Shown piece after piece: positions 1-10,245 of a DNA stretch of 64,000 bases. Both the position numbers and the translations under genes were made by a program. The notes beneath the pieces are model-generated. The model made no database searches. It had not been told where the DNA came from and saw nothing but the letters and a program-made list of their open reading frames with translations. The stretch lies in contig CAXIPT010000004.1 in NCBI GenBank assembly GCA_964030475.1, positions 457,068 to 521,067 on the forward strand, written 5' to 3'. Origin of the DNA: Tethya wilhelma. Taxonomy: Eukaryota; Porifera; Demospongiae; Tethyida; Tethyidae. Position 1 is the stretch's first letter, and the number at the start of each line of letters is the position of its first letter.

Positions 1-473
1 ATGCAGCACCCTGGTGGGCTGTTTCTAATGGCTTGTAAGGCAGCAGTACATTCTTGACTTGGACAGACATCTCCTGGAGGTTGTCCTACCATGCAGTTAG
101 CTTCTGCAATTGTGATAAGGCTCTGAAACATTTCAATATCGTATGTACCACACAGCTGTCCCTCCTCATTTCTGTCACATGATCTGGCAACTATTTCAGC
201 TTCTTCATTTTGTCCACATTCTAATCTCAGTTGTGTAAGTTGTCTACTGATTGTGGATTGACAAGAAAGGCGACCCAGCTCAGAAAGGCACTCTTGAGTA
301 TTATCTGGATCCGTTGTTTGTCGTTTGTAAAGCCCATGGTCCATGTTTTGAAGACCCACTGCTGTTTTGAGCAATGTTTGAGTCATCCACGTGTGCTTCA
401 GATCTACTGGTGTGTCACAACCCACCAGTCCAATGATGGTACTGAGCAATAGCGCTAGAAGAAGTTTCTCCAT
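1..473 (-). CDS. LWSQCGVE-family protein, subfamily A, 3' end beyond window
   Basis: The reading frame opens at an ATG (471-473, reverse strand) and stays open to the window edge, giving about 157 residues. It shows a signal peptide (MEKLLLALLLSTIIGLV), a propeptide, the KRQ site at about residues 50-52 and most of module 1, including the CDRNEEGQLCGTY segment, and it stops near the PPGCC core. It is closely related to the genes starting at 2690 and 5536. The second module and membrane tail are not in the window, so whether the gene is intact cannot be judged. Family function is unknown; secretion is inferred from the signal peptide. Confidence 0.8.
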   Translation of the reverse strand, partial: MEKLLLALLLSTIIGLVGCDTPVDLKHTWMTQTLLKTAVGLQNMDHGLYKRQTTDPDNTQECLSELGRLSCQSTISRQLTQLRLECGQNEEAEIVARSCDRNEEGQLCGTYDIEMFQSLITIAEANCMVGQPPGDVCPSQECTAALQAIRNSPPGCC

Positions 474-926
474 CTGTGATTTGTTTTGCCTCTTATAGTG
501 CAACTGCTAGGATCCTTGTATTGTTTTAGTTACCAGAGTAGAAAGCTTTCGAGGCTAATGATTATTTACTACCCCTAAGCGCATTGACTTTATAGCCGAA
601 CATCCTGAAATCTGAGTATATGATGAAACTCCCTGCATGGGAATCACATGTGTATCACATATACATACAATGGTATGTTGATTACATCATTTTGACAAAA
701 TATTGTTAACAAACCAGAAGTTGAGTCACATATCATGGTTTTGATAAGTAACAGGGTGTAACTTGTGTCAAATTTCACATATCTCAAAGACACTGCCTAC
801 TACATTAGTTTACACTACAGCCTCCTATATGTTGTTATATACCTAGCCACTGTATTTATAGCTACATTCGTATATGATGTAACCTGTTATACATGCACAT
901 ATGTTTTGCACATGCTTTGCGAATTG
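474..926. other. Upstream flank of the leftmost array gene
   Basis: No gene is seen. This stretch is the duplicated 5' flank also found upstream of the starts at 2690, 5536, 12363 and 15484. It contains a TGAGTCA site at 722-728 followed by TATCATGG, and the recurrent ACTCCCTGCATGGGAATCAC block. Confidence 0.6.
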
Positions 927-1286
927 TTAAATGTTCCACATTGCTATGATGATAGTAAGAATGAGCAAAAGAATTTCCACATTATTGCGATGAGCTTTAC
1001 TATTCAACAGATTACGACAGGTCAGAGGTGGTGTCTCAACTCCACACTGACTCCACAAGGTGTAGTTAGCTAAAGCTCTTTCTACTTCACTTGACAAACC
1101 AAAGATTCTTTCACCTGTGAAATTGTAAAAGACATTAAAGCAGCAATCCTGAGTGCTTCTTATCATTTCCAAATTTTCTCTGCATTCACTGGAACATGTG
1201 ATTGCTTCTCCCTGAGGGTCACATTCAAATAATGCTGAATTGATAATTGTCTGCATTGACAGCTTCCTTATCCAAGTGGGTAGCAT
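927..1286 (-). pseudogene. Solo C-terminal fragment of a LWSQCGVE-family gene
   Basis: This 119-codon frame encodes only the last part of module 2 (CSSECRENLEMIRSTQDCCFN, then LWSQCGVETPPLTCRNLL) and the hydrophobic tail. There is no signal peptide, propeptide or module 1. The first nine residues come from a non-coding block that recurs at 4147 and 16931, and an in-frame stop lies just upstream of the ATG. It is therefore most likely a decapitated relic rather than a functional small protein. It is nearly identical to the fragment at 3794-4153. Confidence 0.75.
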
Positions 1287-1420
1287 ACAGCAAGTCTAGC
1301 CAGTATGGTTGCTAGGGAAGTATCCTGACTGCATGTGTGGGTGTGTCAGAGCCAAGAAGATAATATAATGTTGTTTATCTGGTAGGAAGTGGTCATATTG
1401 ATCATGCCCATGCAATGAAT
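1280..1420. repeat. Dispersed block shared by three places in the array
   Basis: The sequence around CAGCAAGTCTAGCCAG, GGTTGCTAGGGAAGTA and GTTGTTTAT.TAGGAAGTGG also occurs at about 4147-4290 and 16931-17055, always in the same orientation. In the third place it lies upstream of the + strand gene at 17255, so it may be an old promoter-proximal segment moved by duplication. Confidence 0.6.
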
Positions 1421-1566
1421 TCCATTAGAGCGGATAGATTCAGTACAACTGCCTAAATTTTAATCACAATTATAATGTTGTTACAGCTATTTATAGCTAC
1501 ACAATGCCTTATGATGTAATCTAGCTATAATACACAAATGCTTTGCACATTTTTAAATCAGAGTTG

Positions 1567-2690
1567 TTAGATGTTCCACATTGCTATGACCAGAGCAAGA
1601 ACAAGCATTAGAATTCCTACATTGTTGTGATGAGCTTTATTCAACAGATTACGACAGGTCAGAGGTGGTGTCTCAACTCCACACTGACTCCACAAGGCAT
1701 AGCTAGCAATGAATTGTTCCTCTTCAGAGTCGCTAGGGTCAAAGTCAATCTCTGTATTGTTATGCCAGAAATTGAAACAGCATTCTTGTACACTTCTGAT
1801 CATTTCCAATGCCTCTCGACACTCTTCAGAACACATGGTTTGGTTAATATCACACTTGCTTGTGGCTGATGGGAACAGAGTATCATTAAATAAAGTTAGC
1901 AATACACAGTGCTCGTCTCACGAGTTCACATAACAGGGAAGTTCAAGAGGTAGGCGAACTGTTGAACATCCATCAATGTTTTCAACCTGAGTTAGAATGG
2001 AGTTGAATTCGGGCGTACACTGAATTGCATAGAACTGTCTAATGTAATCAAGTTCAGGACATTCCATAGCATTAGGAAGTGGTGACCTAGGAATAGTCTG
2101 TTCGCATGGTTCAAATGTTTTCACACCACATTGGGACCAAAGAGAGTAGTCAAAAACTCCATTTGTGCCTCCCTCTAGTGTGATGTTATTCACCAACTCT
2201 ATGCAGCAGCCTGGTGGGCTGTTTCTAATGGCTTGTAAGGCAGCAGTACACTCTTGACTTGGACAGACATCTCCTAGAGGTTGTCCTACCATGCAGTCAG
2301 CTTTTGCATTTGTGATAAGGCTCTGAAACATTTCAATATCGTACGTACCACACCTCTCTCCTTCGCTGTTTCTATCACATGACCTGGCGAACATTTCAGC
2401 ATCTTCGTTTCGTCCACACTCCAAGTCTAGGTGTGTGAATTGTCTATTTATTGAAGAATCACCTTGACAAAAAAGGCGACCTAACTCTGAAAAGCACTCC
2501 TCGGGAATCTCTGGATCAGTGGTTTGTCGTTTGTAGAGCCTATGGTCCATGTTTTGAAGACCCACTGCTGTTTTGAGTGAATTTTGAGTGAAGTTTGAGT
2601 CATCCATGGCAGCTTCAGATCTACTGGTGTGTCACAAACCACCAGTCCAATGATGGTACTGAGCAATAGCACTGGAAAAAGTTTCTCCAT
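1567..2690 (-). pseudogene. LWSQCGVE-family gene, subfamily A, broken twice
   Basis: The whole gene body is recognisable by alignment with the intact copy at 4433-5536. From the ATG at 2688-2690 it has the signal peptide, KRQ site, both modules and the AMWNI tail. Two lesions break it. An 11-bp duplication near 2577-2590, early in the propeptide, shifts the frame. An Arg codon (CGA in the intact copy) has become a TGA stop at 1918-1920, between the PCYVNS motif and the rest of module 2. The rest of module 2 is still open (1567-1917). An intron is unlikely because related genes are single-exon and the lesions are small. Confidence 0.8.
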
Positions 2691-3164
2691 CTGTGGTTTG
2701 TTGCAGTGCAACTGTTATAGGTAACTTCTCGTATTGTTTTAGCAGCCAGAGCAGAAAGAATATAAAGGCTAATGATTGTTCACTACCCTAAGTACATTAA
2801 TTTTATAGCCTTAATTTCTGAAATTTGAGTAACTATATATGATGAAACTCCCCGCATGGGAATCACATGTGTATTACATGCCACCTGCATGTAATATGGA
2901 ATGTTGATTACATCATTATAATGTAACATCAGTAATAAACGGAAGTCGAGTCATGATATCATGCATTTGATTAACTAAAATCTTGTAACATAGTGTCAAT
3001 TTCACATAATTTAGGGCACTACCTACTGCATTAGTTTACACTACAACTACTGTGCCTAAATTTTTATTATGCAATCTTATTGACAGCCACTTATAACTAG
3101 ATCCATACATGATGTAACTTAGTTATAATATATACACACAGTGTCATTCTTTGCACATCCTTAA

Positions 3165-3384
3165 GAATCGTTAAATGTTCCACATGTGTAAGAGTTGTTA
3201 GAAGTTCCATATTATAACAAAAATAAGCAATGGACTGCTCACATTATTGCAATGAGCTTTACTATCCAACTACATTCCACAAGGTGTAGTTAGCAAACAG
3301 TAACTGTTGGTATAGAATGTACCATTGCTAACTTCTCTCTTAGAATGTTAAGTATTGCTAACAGCACTAGAAGAAGCTTTTTCA
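3165..3384 (-). pseudogene. Collapsed relic of a LWSQCGVE-family gene
   Basis: The reverse strand shows a start codon at 3382-3384 and the first signal-peptide residues (MKKLLLVLLA). It then passes through a short decayed stretch into remnants of the C-terminal end (a trace of the LANYTLWN region and the TGTTCCACAT tail sequence near 3175-3300). Everything between, about 300 codons, is missing. The usual family 5' flank lies upstream (3385-3640). This is an internal-deletion relic with no coding capacity. Confidence 0.55.
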
Positions 3385-3793
3385 TCTGTGATTTGTTTTG
3401 CCTCTCAGTGCAGCTGCTAGGATCCTTGTATTGTTTTAGCTGCCAGTCTGAAAGTGGAAAGCTTTTGAGGTTAATAATTGTTCACTACTCCTATTAGTAA
3501 GCACATTAACTTTATAGCCTAGTAACATCCTGAAATCTTAGTATAATTATGATGAAAATTCCCTGCATGGGAATCACATGTATATCACATACATGCAGTG
3601 GTATGTTGATTACATCATTATCAAATTTCACATATCTCAAAGACACTGCCTCCTACATTAGTTTACACTACAGCCTCCTATATGTTATTATATACCTAGC
3701 CACTGTTGTTGACAGGTATTTATAGCTACATTCGTATATGATGTAACCTAGCTATTATACATGCACATATGTTTTGCACATGCTAAAGAATTA
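3385..3793. other. Duplicated intergenic flank
   Basis: No gene is seen. The right-hand part matches the flank at 760-926 (the CACTGCCTACTACATTAGTTTACACTACAG type sequence). The left part is the family 5' flank that belongs to the relic at 3165-3384. Confidence 0.5.
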
Positions 3794-4153
3794 TTAAATG
3801 TTCCATATTGCTATGATGATAGTAAGAATGAGCAAAAGAATTTCCAAATTATTGCGACGAGCTTTACTATCCAACAGATTACGACAGGTCAGAGGTGGTG
3901 TCTCAACTCCACACTGACTCCACAAGGTGTAGTTAGCTAAAGCTCTTTCTACTTCACTTGATGAACCAAAGATTCTTTCACCTGTGAAATTGTAAAAGAC
4001 ATTGAAGCAGCAATCCTGAGTGCTTCTTATTCTTTCCAAATTTTCTCTGCATTCACTGGAACATGTGATTGCATCTCCCTGAGGGTCACATTCAAATAAT
4101 GCTGAATTGATAATTGTCTGTATTGACAGCTTCCTTATCCAAGTGGGCAGCAT
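3794..4153 (-). pseudogene. Second solo C-terminal fragment, copy of 927-1286
   Basis: This 119-codon frame differs from the fragment at 927-1286 at only a handful of residues and again encodes only the end of module 2 plus the hydrophobic tail. Its offset from the first copy (2,867 bp) matches the offset of the neighbouring full-length copies, so gene and fragment were duplicated together as one unit. Confidence 0.75.
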
Positions 4154-4432
4154 ACAGCAAGTCTAGCCAGTATGGTTGCTAGGGAAGTATCCTGACTGCA
4201 TGTGTGGCTGTGTCAGAGACAAGAAGATAATATAATGTTGTTTATCTGGTAGGAAGTGGTCATATTGATCATGCCCATGCAATGACTTCCATTAGAGTGG
4301 ATAGGTTCAGTACAACTGCCTAAATTTTAATCACAATTATAATGTTGTTGACAGCTATTTATAGCTACACTCCTATACAATGTAACCTAGCTATAATAGA
4401 CACATTCTTTGCACATTTTTAAATGAGAGTTG

Positions 4433-5536
4433 TTAGTTGTTCCACATTGCTATGACCATAGCAAGAACAAGCATTAGAATTCCTACATTTTTTTGATGAG
4501 CTTTATTCAGCAGATTACGACAGGTCAGAGGTGGTGTCTCAACTCCACACTGACTCCACAAGGCATAGCTAGCAATGAATTGTTCCTCTTCAGAGTCACT
4601 AGGGTCAAAGTCAGTCTCTGTGTTGTTATGCCAGAAATTGAAACAGCATTCTTGTACACTTCTGATCATTTCCAAAGCTTCTCTACACTCTTCAGAACAC
4701 ATGGTTTGGTTAATATCACACTTGCTCGTGGCTGAAAGGAATAGAGTCTCATTAAATGTTAGCAATACACAGTGCTCGTCTCGTGAGTTCACATAACAAG
4801 GAAGTTCAAGAGGTAGGCGAACTGCTGAACATCCATCAATGTTTTCAACCTGAGTTAGAATGGAGTTGAATGTAGGTGTACACTGAATTGCATAGAACTG
4901 TCTACTGTAGTCAGGTTGAGGACATTCCATAGCATTAGACAGTGGTGTCCTAGGAATAGTCTGTTCACATGGTTCAAATGTCTCCACATCACATTGGGAC
5001 CAAAGAGAGTAGTCAAAAACCCCATTTGTGCCTCCCTCCAGTGTGATGTTATTCACCAACTCTATGCAGCACCCTGGTGGGCTGTTTCTAATGGCTTGTA
5101 AGGCAGCAGTACACTCTTGACTTGGACAGACATCTCCTGGAGGTTGTCCTACGATGCAGTTAGTTTCTGCAGTTGTGATAAGGCTCTGAAACATTTCATT
5201 ATCGTATGTACCACACAGCTGTCCCTCCTCATTTCTGTCACAATATCTGGCAATCATTTCAGCTTCTTCATTTTGTCCACATTTCAATCTCAGTTGTGTG
5301 AGTTGTCTACTGAATGCGTTTTGACAAGAAAGGAGACTCAGCTCTGAAAAGCACTCTTCGGGAATCTCTGGATCAGTGGTTTGTCGTTTGTAAAGCCCAT
5401 GGTTCTTGTTTTGAAGACCCACTGCTGTTTTGAACGAAGTTTGAGTCATCCATGTGTGCTTCAAATCTACTGGTGTGTCACAACCCACCAGTCCAATGAT
5501 GCTACTGAGTAATAGTACTAGAAGAAGCTTCTCCAT
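4433..5536 (-). CDS. LWSQCGVE-family secreted, probably GPI-anchored 12-Cys double-module protein (reference copy)
   Basis: An intact single exon of 367 residues from an ATG at 5534-5536. Signal peptide about 1-18; propeptide to KRQ at 50-52. Module 1 has cysteines at 62, 71, 86, 99, 108, 127, 137, 142, 156, 157, 182 and 190. Module 2 has them at 205, 219, 236, 247, 256, 273, 280, 284, 297, 298, 330 and 339. A hydrophobic tail (about 350-367) has no basic residues after it, as in a GPI signal. Both modules share CPS.EC/CSEEC, GCC/ECC, an N-glycosylation-type Asn and LWSQC. I recognise no named domain. Twenty-four paired-looking cysteines and the signal peptide suggest an extracellular disulphide-rich protein; ligand and role are unknown. 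Confidence 0.9.
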   Translation of the reverse strand: MEKLLLVLLLSSIIGLVGCDTPVDLKHTWMTQTSFKTAVGLQNKNHGLYKRQTTDPEIPEECFSELSLLSCQNAFSRQLTQLRLKCGQNEEAEMIARYCDRNEEGQLCGTYDNEMFQSLITTAETNCIVGQPPGDVCPSQECTAALQAIRNSPPGCCIELVNNITLEGGTNGVFDYSLWSQCDVETFEPCEQTIPRTPLSNAMECPQPDYSRQFYAIQCTPTFNSILTQVENIDGCSAVRLPLELPCYVNSRDEHCVLLTFNETLFLSATSKCDINQTMCSEECREALEMIRSVQECCFNFWHNNTETDFDPSDSEEEQFIASYALWSQCGVETPPLTCRNLLNKAHQKNVGILMLVLAMVIAMWNN

Positions 5537-6027
5537 CTGTGATTCAGTTTGTTTTGCTTCTCAGTCAGCTTTTCAAGTAACTGCTTGTATTGATTTAGCA
5601 GCCAGAGCAGAAACTTGCATGAAATATATAGGCTTTCAATGATTGCTCACTACTCCTGATATATTGACTTTATGTATAGTAGCCTGACTTGCTGAAATCT
5701 GAGTATATGATGAAAACTCCCTGCGTGGGCTTTACATGTGTATCACCTCGTGCGATCCATACAACGGTATGTTGATTACATCATTATGACATAATATCAG
5801 TAACAAAAAAACAAGAGTTGAGTCATGATATCATGGCCCTTGATTATTTAAAACCTTGTAACATAGTATCAATTGCACATATTTTAAAGCACTGCCCACT
5901 ACGTTAGTTTACACTACAACTGCCTAAGTGTTATTTACCTACTAGCGCTACATTTCTGTACAATGTCATAATGTAACCTAGCTATAATACACACATGGTT
6001 TGCACACAAGTTTAAAAGCTATAGTTG
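5537..6027. promoter_or_regulatory. 5' flank of the 5536 gene with conserved TGAGTCATGATATCATG
   Basis: The interval between two same-strand genes holds the family 5' flank. A TGAGTCA (AP-1-type) site at 5819-5825 runs directly into the palindrome TGATATCA. The same composite sits 231-283 bp upstream of the starts at 5536, 12363 and 15484, and decayed forms occur at 722 and 2947. Conservation may only reflect recent duplication (the stretch is almost identical at 15485-15900), so a regulatory role is inference. Confidence 0.4.
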
Positions 6028-7131
6028 TTAGATGCTCCACATTGCTATGATAATAGCAAGAACAGGAAATAGAATTCCCACATTGTTGCGATAAGCTTCT
6101 GAATCACTATCCAGCACATGACGGCAGGTCAGAGGTGGTGGCTCAACTCCACATTCATTCCACAAGATGTAGTTAGCTAGAGCTCTTTCATTTTCACTTG
6201 GCAAACTAAAGATTCCTGGCTCACCAGTGAAATTATAACGGACATTGAAGCAGCAGTCCTGAGTGCTACTTATCATTTCCAAATTTTCTCTGCATTCATT
6301 AGAACATGTCGTTATGTTTCCCTGAGGGTCACATTCAAATATTGCTGAATTGATAATTGTCTCATTGATGGCTATTTGACAAAATTCTCCTTGTGAATTT
6401 ACCTGGCAATCTTCACCCGTAAATCTTCTAAATCTTGCACACTCTTCCGTGTTGTTTTCTATGCTACGTAGTATATCATTAACCCCTGGGGAGCAGCTGA
6501 TGTTCAAGAACTGTCTAGTGTATTCCTCATTTGTACACGGCATAGCATTTGGTAGTGGTGTCCTTGAAATGGTCTGTTCACACTGTTGGAATGGCTCCAC
6601 ATCACATTGGGACCAGAGAGAGTAATTTAACATCCTTTGAAATGATATGCTGTTGTTAAACCGTGCGTCTATACAGCAACCTGCTGAGTTATTTCTCACT
6701 TCTTGCAAAGCTGTTGCACACTCACTACTTGGGCACTCAGTTTCATTCAGAGAAGAACCATTTCCAAAGCATTCATCTTCGATAGTTGAAAACTGATCTA
6801 CTTCATATTCGAGTAGTTCACAGAATGCACCTTGTTCATTTCTGTCACACAGTGAAGCAACGCTTACTGCTTCATCATTGAAACCACATTTTAGATCCAA
6901 TTGTACACGTTGTTCATAGTAGCCTCTCTCACAAAGCAGTCGGTCCAATTCTCTGTTGCACTCAACTTCCTGGTCACTGGTTTGTCGTTTGTAGATGCTT
7001 TTCTCAATTTTGTTGTCCCCTTCAAACATTTTCAGCCATTTTTGAATCAGTTTTGGATTTGTTTCTCCTGTACTGGCTCCAAGTTGTGCGGTGCTTAGCA
7101 TTAGCAAAGCTATACAGTAGATGATCCTCAT
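6028..7131 (-). CDS. LWSQCGVE-family protein, subfamily A
   Basis: An intact single exon of 367 residues. I place the start at the ATG at 7129-7131 because it begins a clean signal peptide (MRIIYCIALLMLSTAQLGAS); the frame is open 11 codons further upstream but without an ATG. The KRQ site is at 48-50 and the first module cysteine at 58. Both modules are complete, with NNSAGCC and STQDCCFN cores, LWSQCDVEPF and LWNECGVEPPPLTC ends, and a hydrophobic tail ending IAMWSI. It forms a group with the genes at 12832 and 15963 (STGE.NPKL.QKWLKM propeptide). A decapitated relative of its 3' half survives at 15963-16600. Confidence 0.9.
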   Translation of the reverse strand: MRIIYCIALLMLSTAQLGASTGETNPKLIQKWLKMFEGDNKIEKSIYKRQTSDQEVECNRELDRLLCERGYYEQRVQLDLKCGFNDEAVSVASLCDRNEQGAFCELLEYEVDQFSTIEDECFGNGSSLNETECPSSECATALQEVRNNSAGCCIDARFNNSISFQRMLNYSLWSQCDVEPFQQCEQTISRTPLPNAMPCTNEEYTRQFLNISCSPGVNDILRSIENNTEECARFRRFTGEDCQVNSQGEFCQIAINETIINSAIFECDPQGNITTCSNECRENLEMISSTQDCCFNVRYNFTGEPGIFSLPSENERALANYILWNECGVEPPPLTCRHVLDSDSEAYRNNVGILFPVLAIIIAMWSI

Positions 7132-7818
7132 TTTAAATTTGAGTCTTCTATCAATGACTGACAATTATAAAAATATCTGGTAGCAATTAGAGAAATTAAT
7201 ATGCACAGTAACTATGAATCTTGCTATTTATAAGCAATAACTGGTTTTGTTTTTCAGTGTATTACTTGAAAGTGAATTAAACTGTAATAACTGTTGTAAG
7301 GTATATAATAGACCTGTTTTGAGGTAAAGTAGATCTGGCAGGAATCTGCTTAAAACACAACAGACATATATTTAATTGGAGCCCTGCTCCTGCAAACACG
7401 TACACCATGCGTATTAGCACATGCATGTTTTGGTTTCAGCATAAAGTGACTAATTGTATCTGAACACAGCTGTGTTTCATTGTTGCCACTGATATAGAAT
7501 AGACTACAGTGCCGAATATCAATATACTATAGGCCTTCGTTTAATACTTTTTTGAGCATTGCCCATTTCTACACTGCTCATTTTTGTGAAAATTTTTACT
7601 ACTTGTAAATTATAGTGGCTTGAAACAGTGAATTAATCTGTTTTTACTAGTGTGGTCTCTGCACACATAAAAGGAGAGTGCTATTTTGCTTACCATCACT
7701 GTGTCAAATCAGCAAAACTGTGCCAAAAAAGCCTGATTTAGCATGTTTTGTGCTGATTGACAACAAAATTCAGCACGATTTTATGTTAAATCATTATTTT
7801 TTGCCTAATAGCACATCA

Positions 7819-8321
7819 NNNNNNNNNNNNNNNNNNNNNNNNNNNNNNNNNNNNNNNNNNNNNNNNNNNNNNNNNNNNNNNNNNNNNNNNNNNNNNNNNN
7901 NNNNNNNNNNNNNNNNNNNNNNNNNNNNNNNNNNNNNNNNNNNNNNNNNNNNNNNNNNNNNNNNNNNNNNNNNNNNNNNNNNNNNNNNNNNNNNNNNNNN
8001 NNNNNNNNNNNNNNNNNNNNNNNNNNNNNNNNNNNNNNNNNNNNNNNNNNNNNNNNNNNNNNNNNNNNNNNNNNNNNNNNNNNNNNNNNNNNNNNNNNNN
8101 NNNNNNNNNNNNNNNNNNNNNNNNNNNNNNNNNNNNNNNNNNNNNNNNNNNNNNNNNNNNNNNNNNNNNNNNNNNNNNNNNNNNNNNNNNNNNNNNNNNN
8201 NNNNNNNNNNNNNNNNNNNNNNNNNNNNNNNNNNNNNNNNNNNNNNNNNNNNNNNNNNNNNNNNNNNNNNNNNNNNNNNNNNNNNNNNNNNNNNNNNNNN
8301 NNNNNNNNNNNNNNNNNNNNN
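7819..8321. other. Assembly gap (503 N)
   Basis: An uninterrupted run of N. The flanking CAGCAC-type repeat sequence suggests the gap formed at a repeat. Confidence 0.99.
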
Positions 8322-9098
8322 TATAGCTTCATTCCACTGGTTGCCTTCTTGATTTGAACACTGTGCTTCTGTAAATCTTCACTTTCTCTAAAGCTGAAAA
8401 TTCTGTTGAATATGCATATCTCATTTGCATATAATAAATGAACACAATTATTCACCTCAAAAACATGAATCTGATTAAATCCTATGTTACACACTAGATA
8501 GGGCATTTGTTGTAATGGTGACATAGATCAAAGTGCCAACAGTGTGTATATATGTGATATTGCACGGTACATGTGGTCAGGGCGTATATCACTGATATTG
8601 CACTGTGGTTTGTGTACTGCGGTTACTTAGAGTATACAGCATTTCTCTAGCTATATATATATAGCTAGCTACCAAACTGCTACAGTCGTACGTATACAAG
8701 AATACTCACCACACTGGAGTCAAGCTTTAGTTGAGAAATACTTGGTGATGAACACATGCAGACTAAATTCGATTGCCATTTTGTTTGTTTACTGGTGGAT
8801 TTTCAAATTTCTCGTTGCTTTTTTTGAACAGAAAAGGCTCCAGCTAGTCTCGCTAGCCTGCCAAGAGACTCCATAGCTATATAGCTACAGATTTGTAGTT
8901 GCTTGTATCGTACTAGCCTAGACTAGCTAGTCAAATTTCAACAAACCATGCCTTCAATCCAGCGCTCTTCTGGTAATCGAGGGTTCTCATTTTCAGACTG
9001 GTTTAATTGTAAATGATAGTAGCTAGCCTGTAAACGACTAGCTAGCATATAGCTAGCAATGAAGTCTACTGCTTTCTGTGGGCTACAAATCAGATATT

Positions 9099-9160
9099 AC
9101 ACGTCTTTCCGTGTGTACCCTCGTGCAGTAATATACTTCTATACACACGGAGAGATGTGT
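9099..9160. repeat. Imperfect inverted repeat (hairpin)
   Basis: ACACGTCTTTCCGTGTGTA (9099-9117) pairs with TACACACGGAGAGATGTGT (9142-9160) at 17 of 19 positions around a 24-bp loop. It may be the end of a small foldback element; no protein is involved. Confidence 0.6.
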
Positions 9161-9519
9161 ATAATAACTATAACATAATACTTTTTCTTTTTATATAATT
9201 GTACAGCTTGTCAATGGTGGTCTTTTGCATCAAGAGAAATTAACTTTACTGGAACTGATTTAAACCATACTGAAAGCATTGGCAATAACTGTCAAAATCA
9301 GACAACCTGACTATGTCAAGATCAAGGTTCATTGTTAACATATGTCATGATTTAATAATCTTCAATTATTTCTCACTGTATACTCATTGTATCACAGTTA
9401 CATGTACACCCTTGATTTTTGTCATCAAGTAATTTTTCTTAGTTGTAAATTTGAAAAAAAAACTATTTTTAAGTTAGGTAAATTTATAGTATTGTGGGGG
9501 CATTGGAAACAGTGAAATT

Positions 9520-9625
9520 TTTAGCACAGCACAATTCAGCACAATTTTGGGCTTAGCACACTCAAATCGGCACGCTTTTGGGCTTAACACACTAAAATCA
9601 GCACGTGTGTAGTTGTGCTAAAACT
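9520..9625. repeat. Degenerate ~31-bp tandem repeat
   Basis: About two and a half copies of a unit of the form TCAGCACAATTTTGGGCTTA plus GCACACT.AAA. Related words (CAGCACGATTTTA, TTTTGTGCTGATT) flank the left side of the N gap near 7740-7818. Confidence 0.5.
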
Positions 9626-9921
9626 GGAGACATTTAGATAACACATTTTGTGTGTCAATTTATTTTATATGTGTACATGTTTTATCAAGTTATGCATAAT
9701 TCTGCATGCATCTAGTTGAGTGCACTGAGACTTGTGCACCAATCTGATCGGTATAAGTTCATTCATTACTATAGCAAAACTGAGTATTCATGAAGCATTG
9801 ACCCAATGTGCACTGCATGGGGTGACCATAAACAAGAAATCAGTAGTGAATAATATCAAGCAATCACCTGATTTCATCAACCCATTAAAAGTTCTGAAAA
9901 AGTCATTTGACTAGGCTAGCA

Positions 9922-10245
9922 ATGGCTGTGTTTAAACTAGCTGGTGGGTTTGAGTGTGAATTTGTAAAGAAACCTCCAGAAGCTTTTCAAACTGAGTGCC
10001 TCATCTGCTTGCTAGTTCTTCGTGAACCCTATCAAGTCATCTGTTGTGGAAAGAGCTTTTGTCGTTCTTGTATTGAATCCATAAAAGCGTTGAACAAACC
10101 ATGTCCACACTGCAAAAAGGAACATTTCAATGATTTTCCCAACAAAGGACACCAACAGTTTCTCTACCAATGCGAAGTTCGATGTACTCATTATTTAGTG
10201 CCATTTTATTCCACAGCCCATGGTCGTCCCAAAACCAAATTTTAA
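9922..10245 (+). pseudogene. RING-finger end of a TRAF-like gene, separated from its body
   Basis: From the ATG at 9922 (the frame is open five codons further upstream with no ATG) the product is 107 residues. It has a RING-type pattern: C26..C29, C41-C42, C47..C50 and C61..C64 (ECLICLL, CCGKSFCRSC, CPHC), with Lys where many RINGs have His. It continues through FNDFPNKG, typical of the stretch between RING and TRAF zinc fingers, to VRCTH at about 10190, then becomes unrelated sequence. The expected continuation (GCEWTGELGKLDNHLN) lies on the other strand at about 12300. A stand-alone RING protein is possible, but a broken TRAF gene fits better. Confidence 0.65.

Larger units (their letters stand above)
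7132..9921. other. Gene-poor interval containing an assembly gap
   Basis: No gene is supported. It holds the N gap, a hairpin at 9099-9160 and degenerate about 31-bp repeats at 9520-9620. A related AGCA-rich stretch at 7690-7818 abuts the gap, so the gap probably hides more of a repeat. Translated frames across the gap are artefacts of the Ns. Confidence 0.6.

Noticed and set aside
1627..1933. + strand open frames opposite the family genes, and many similar pairs across 1-52 kb
   Set aside because: They are reverse-strand shadows of conserved coding sequence; they recur only because the family recurs, and have no signal peptide or domain of their own.
7678..8524. Long open frames spanning the N gap
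   Set aside because: Most of each frame is unknown bases read as open; the flanking residues show no coding character.
9732..9914. 60-codon + strand frame upstream of the RING fragment
   Set aside because: It starts at a non-ATG codon, is in a different frame from the RING, and resembles no known protein.
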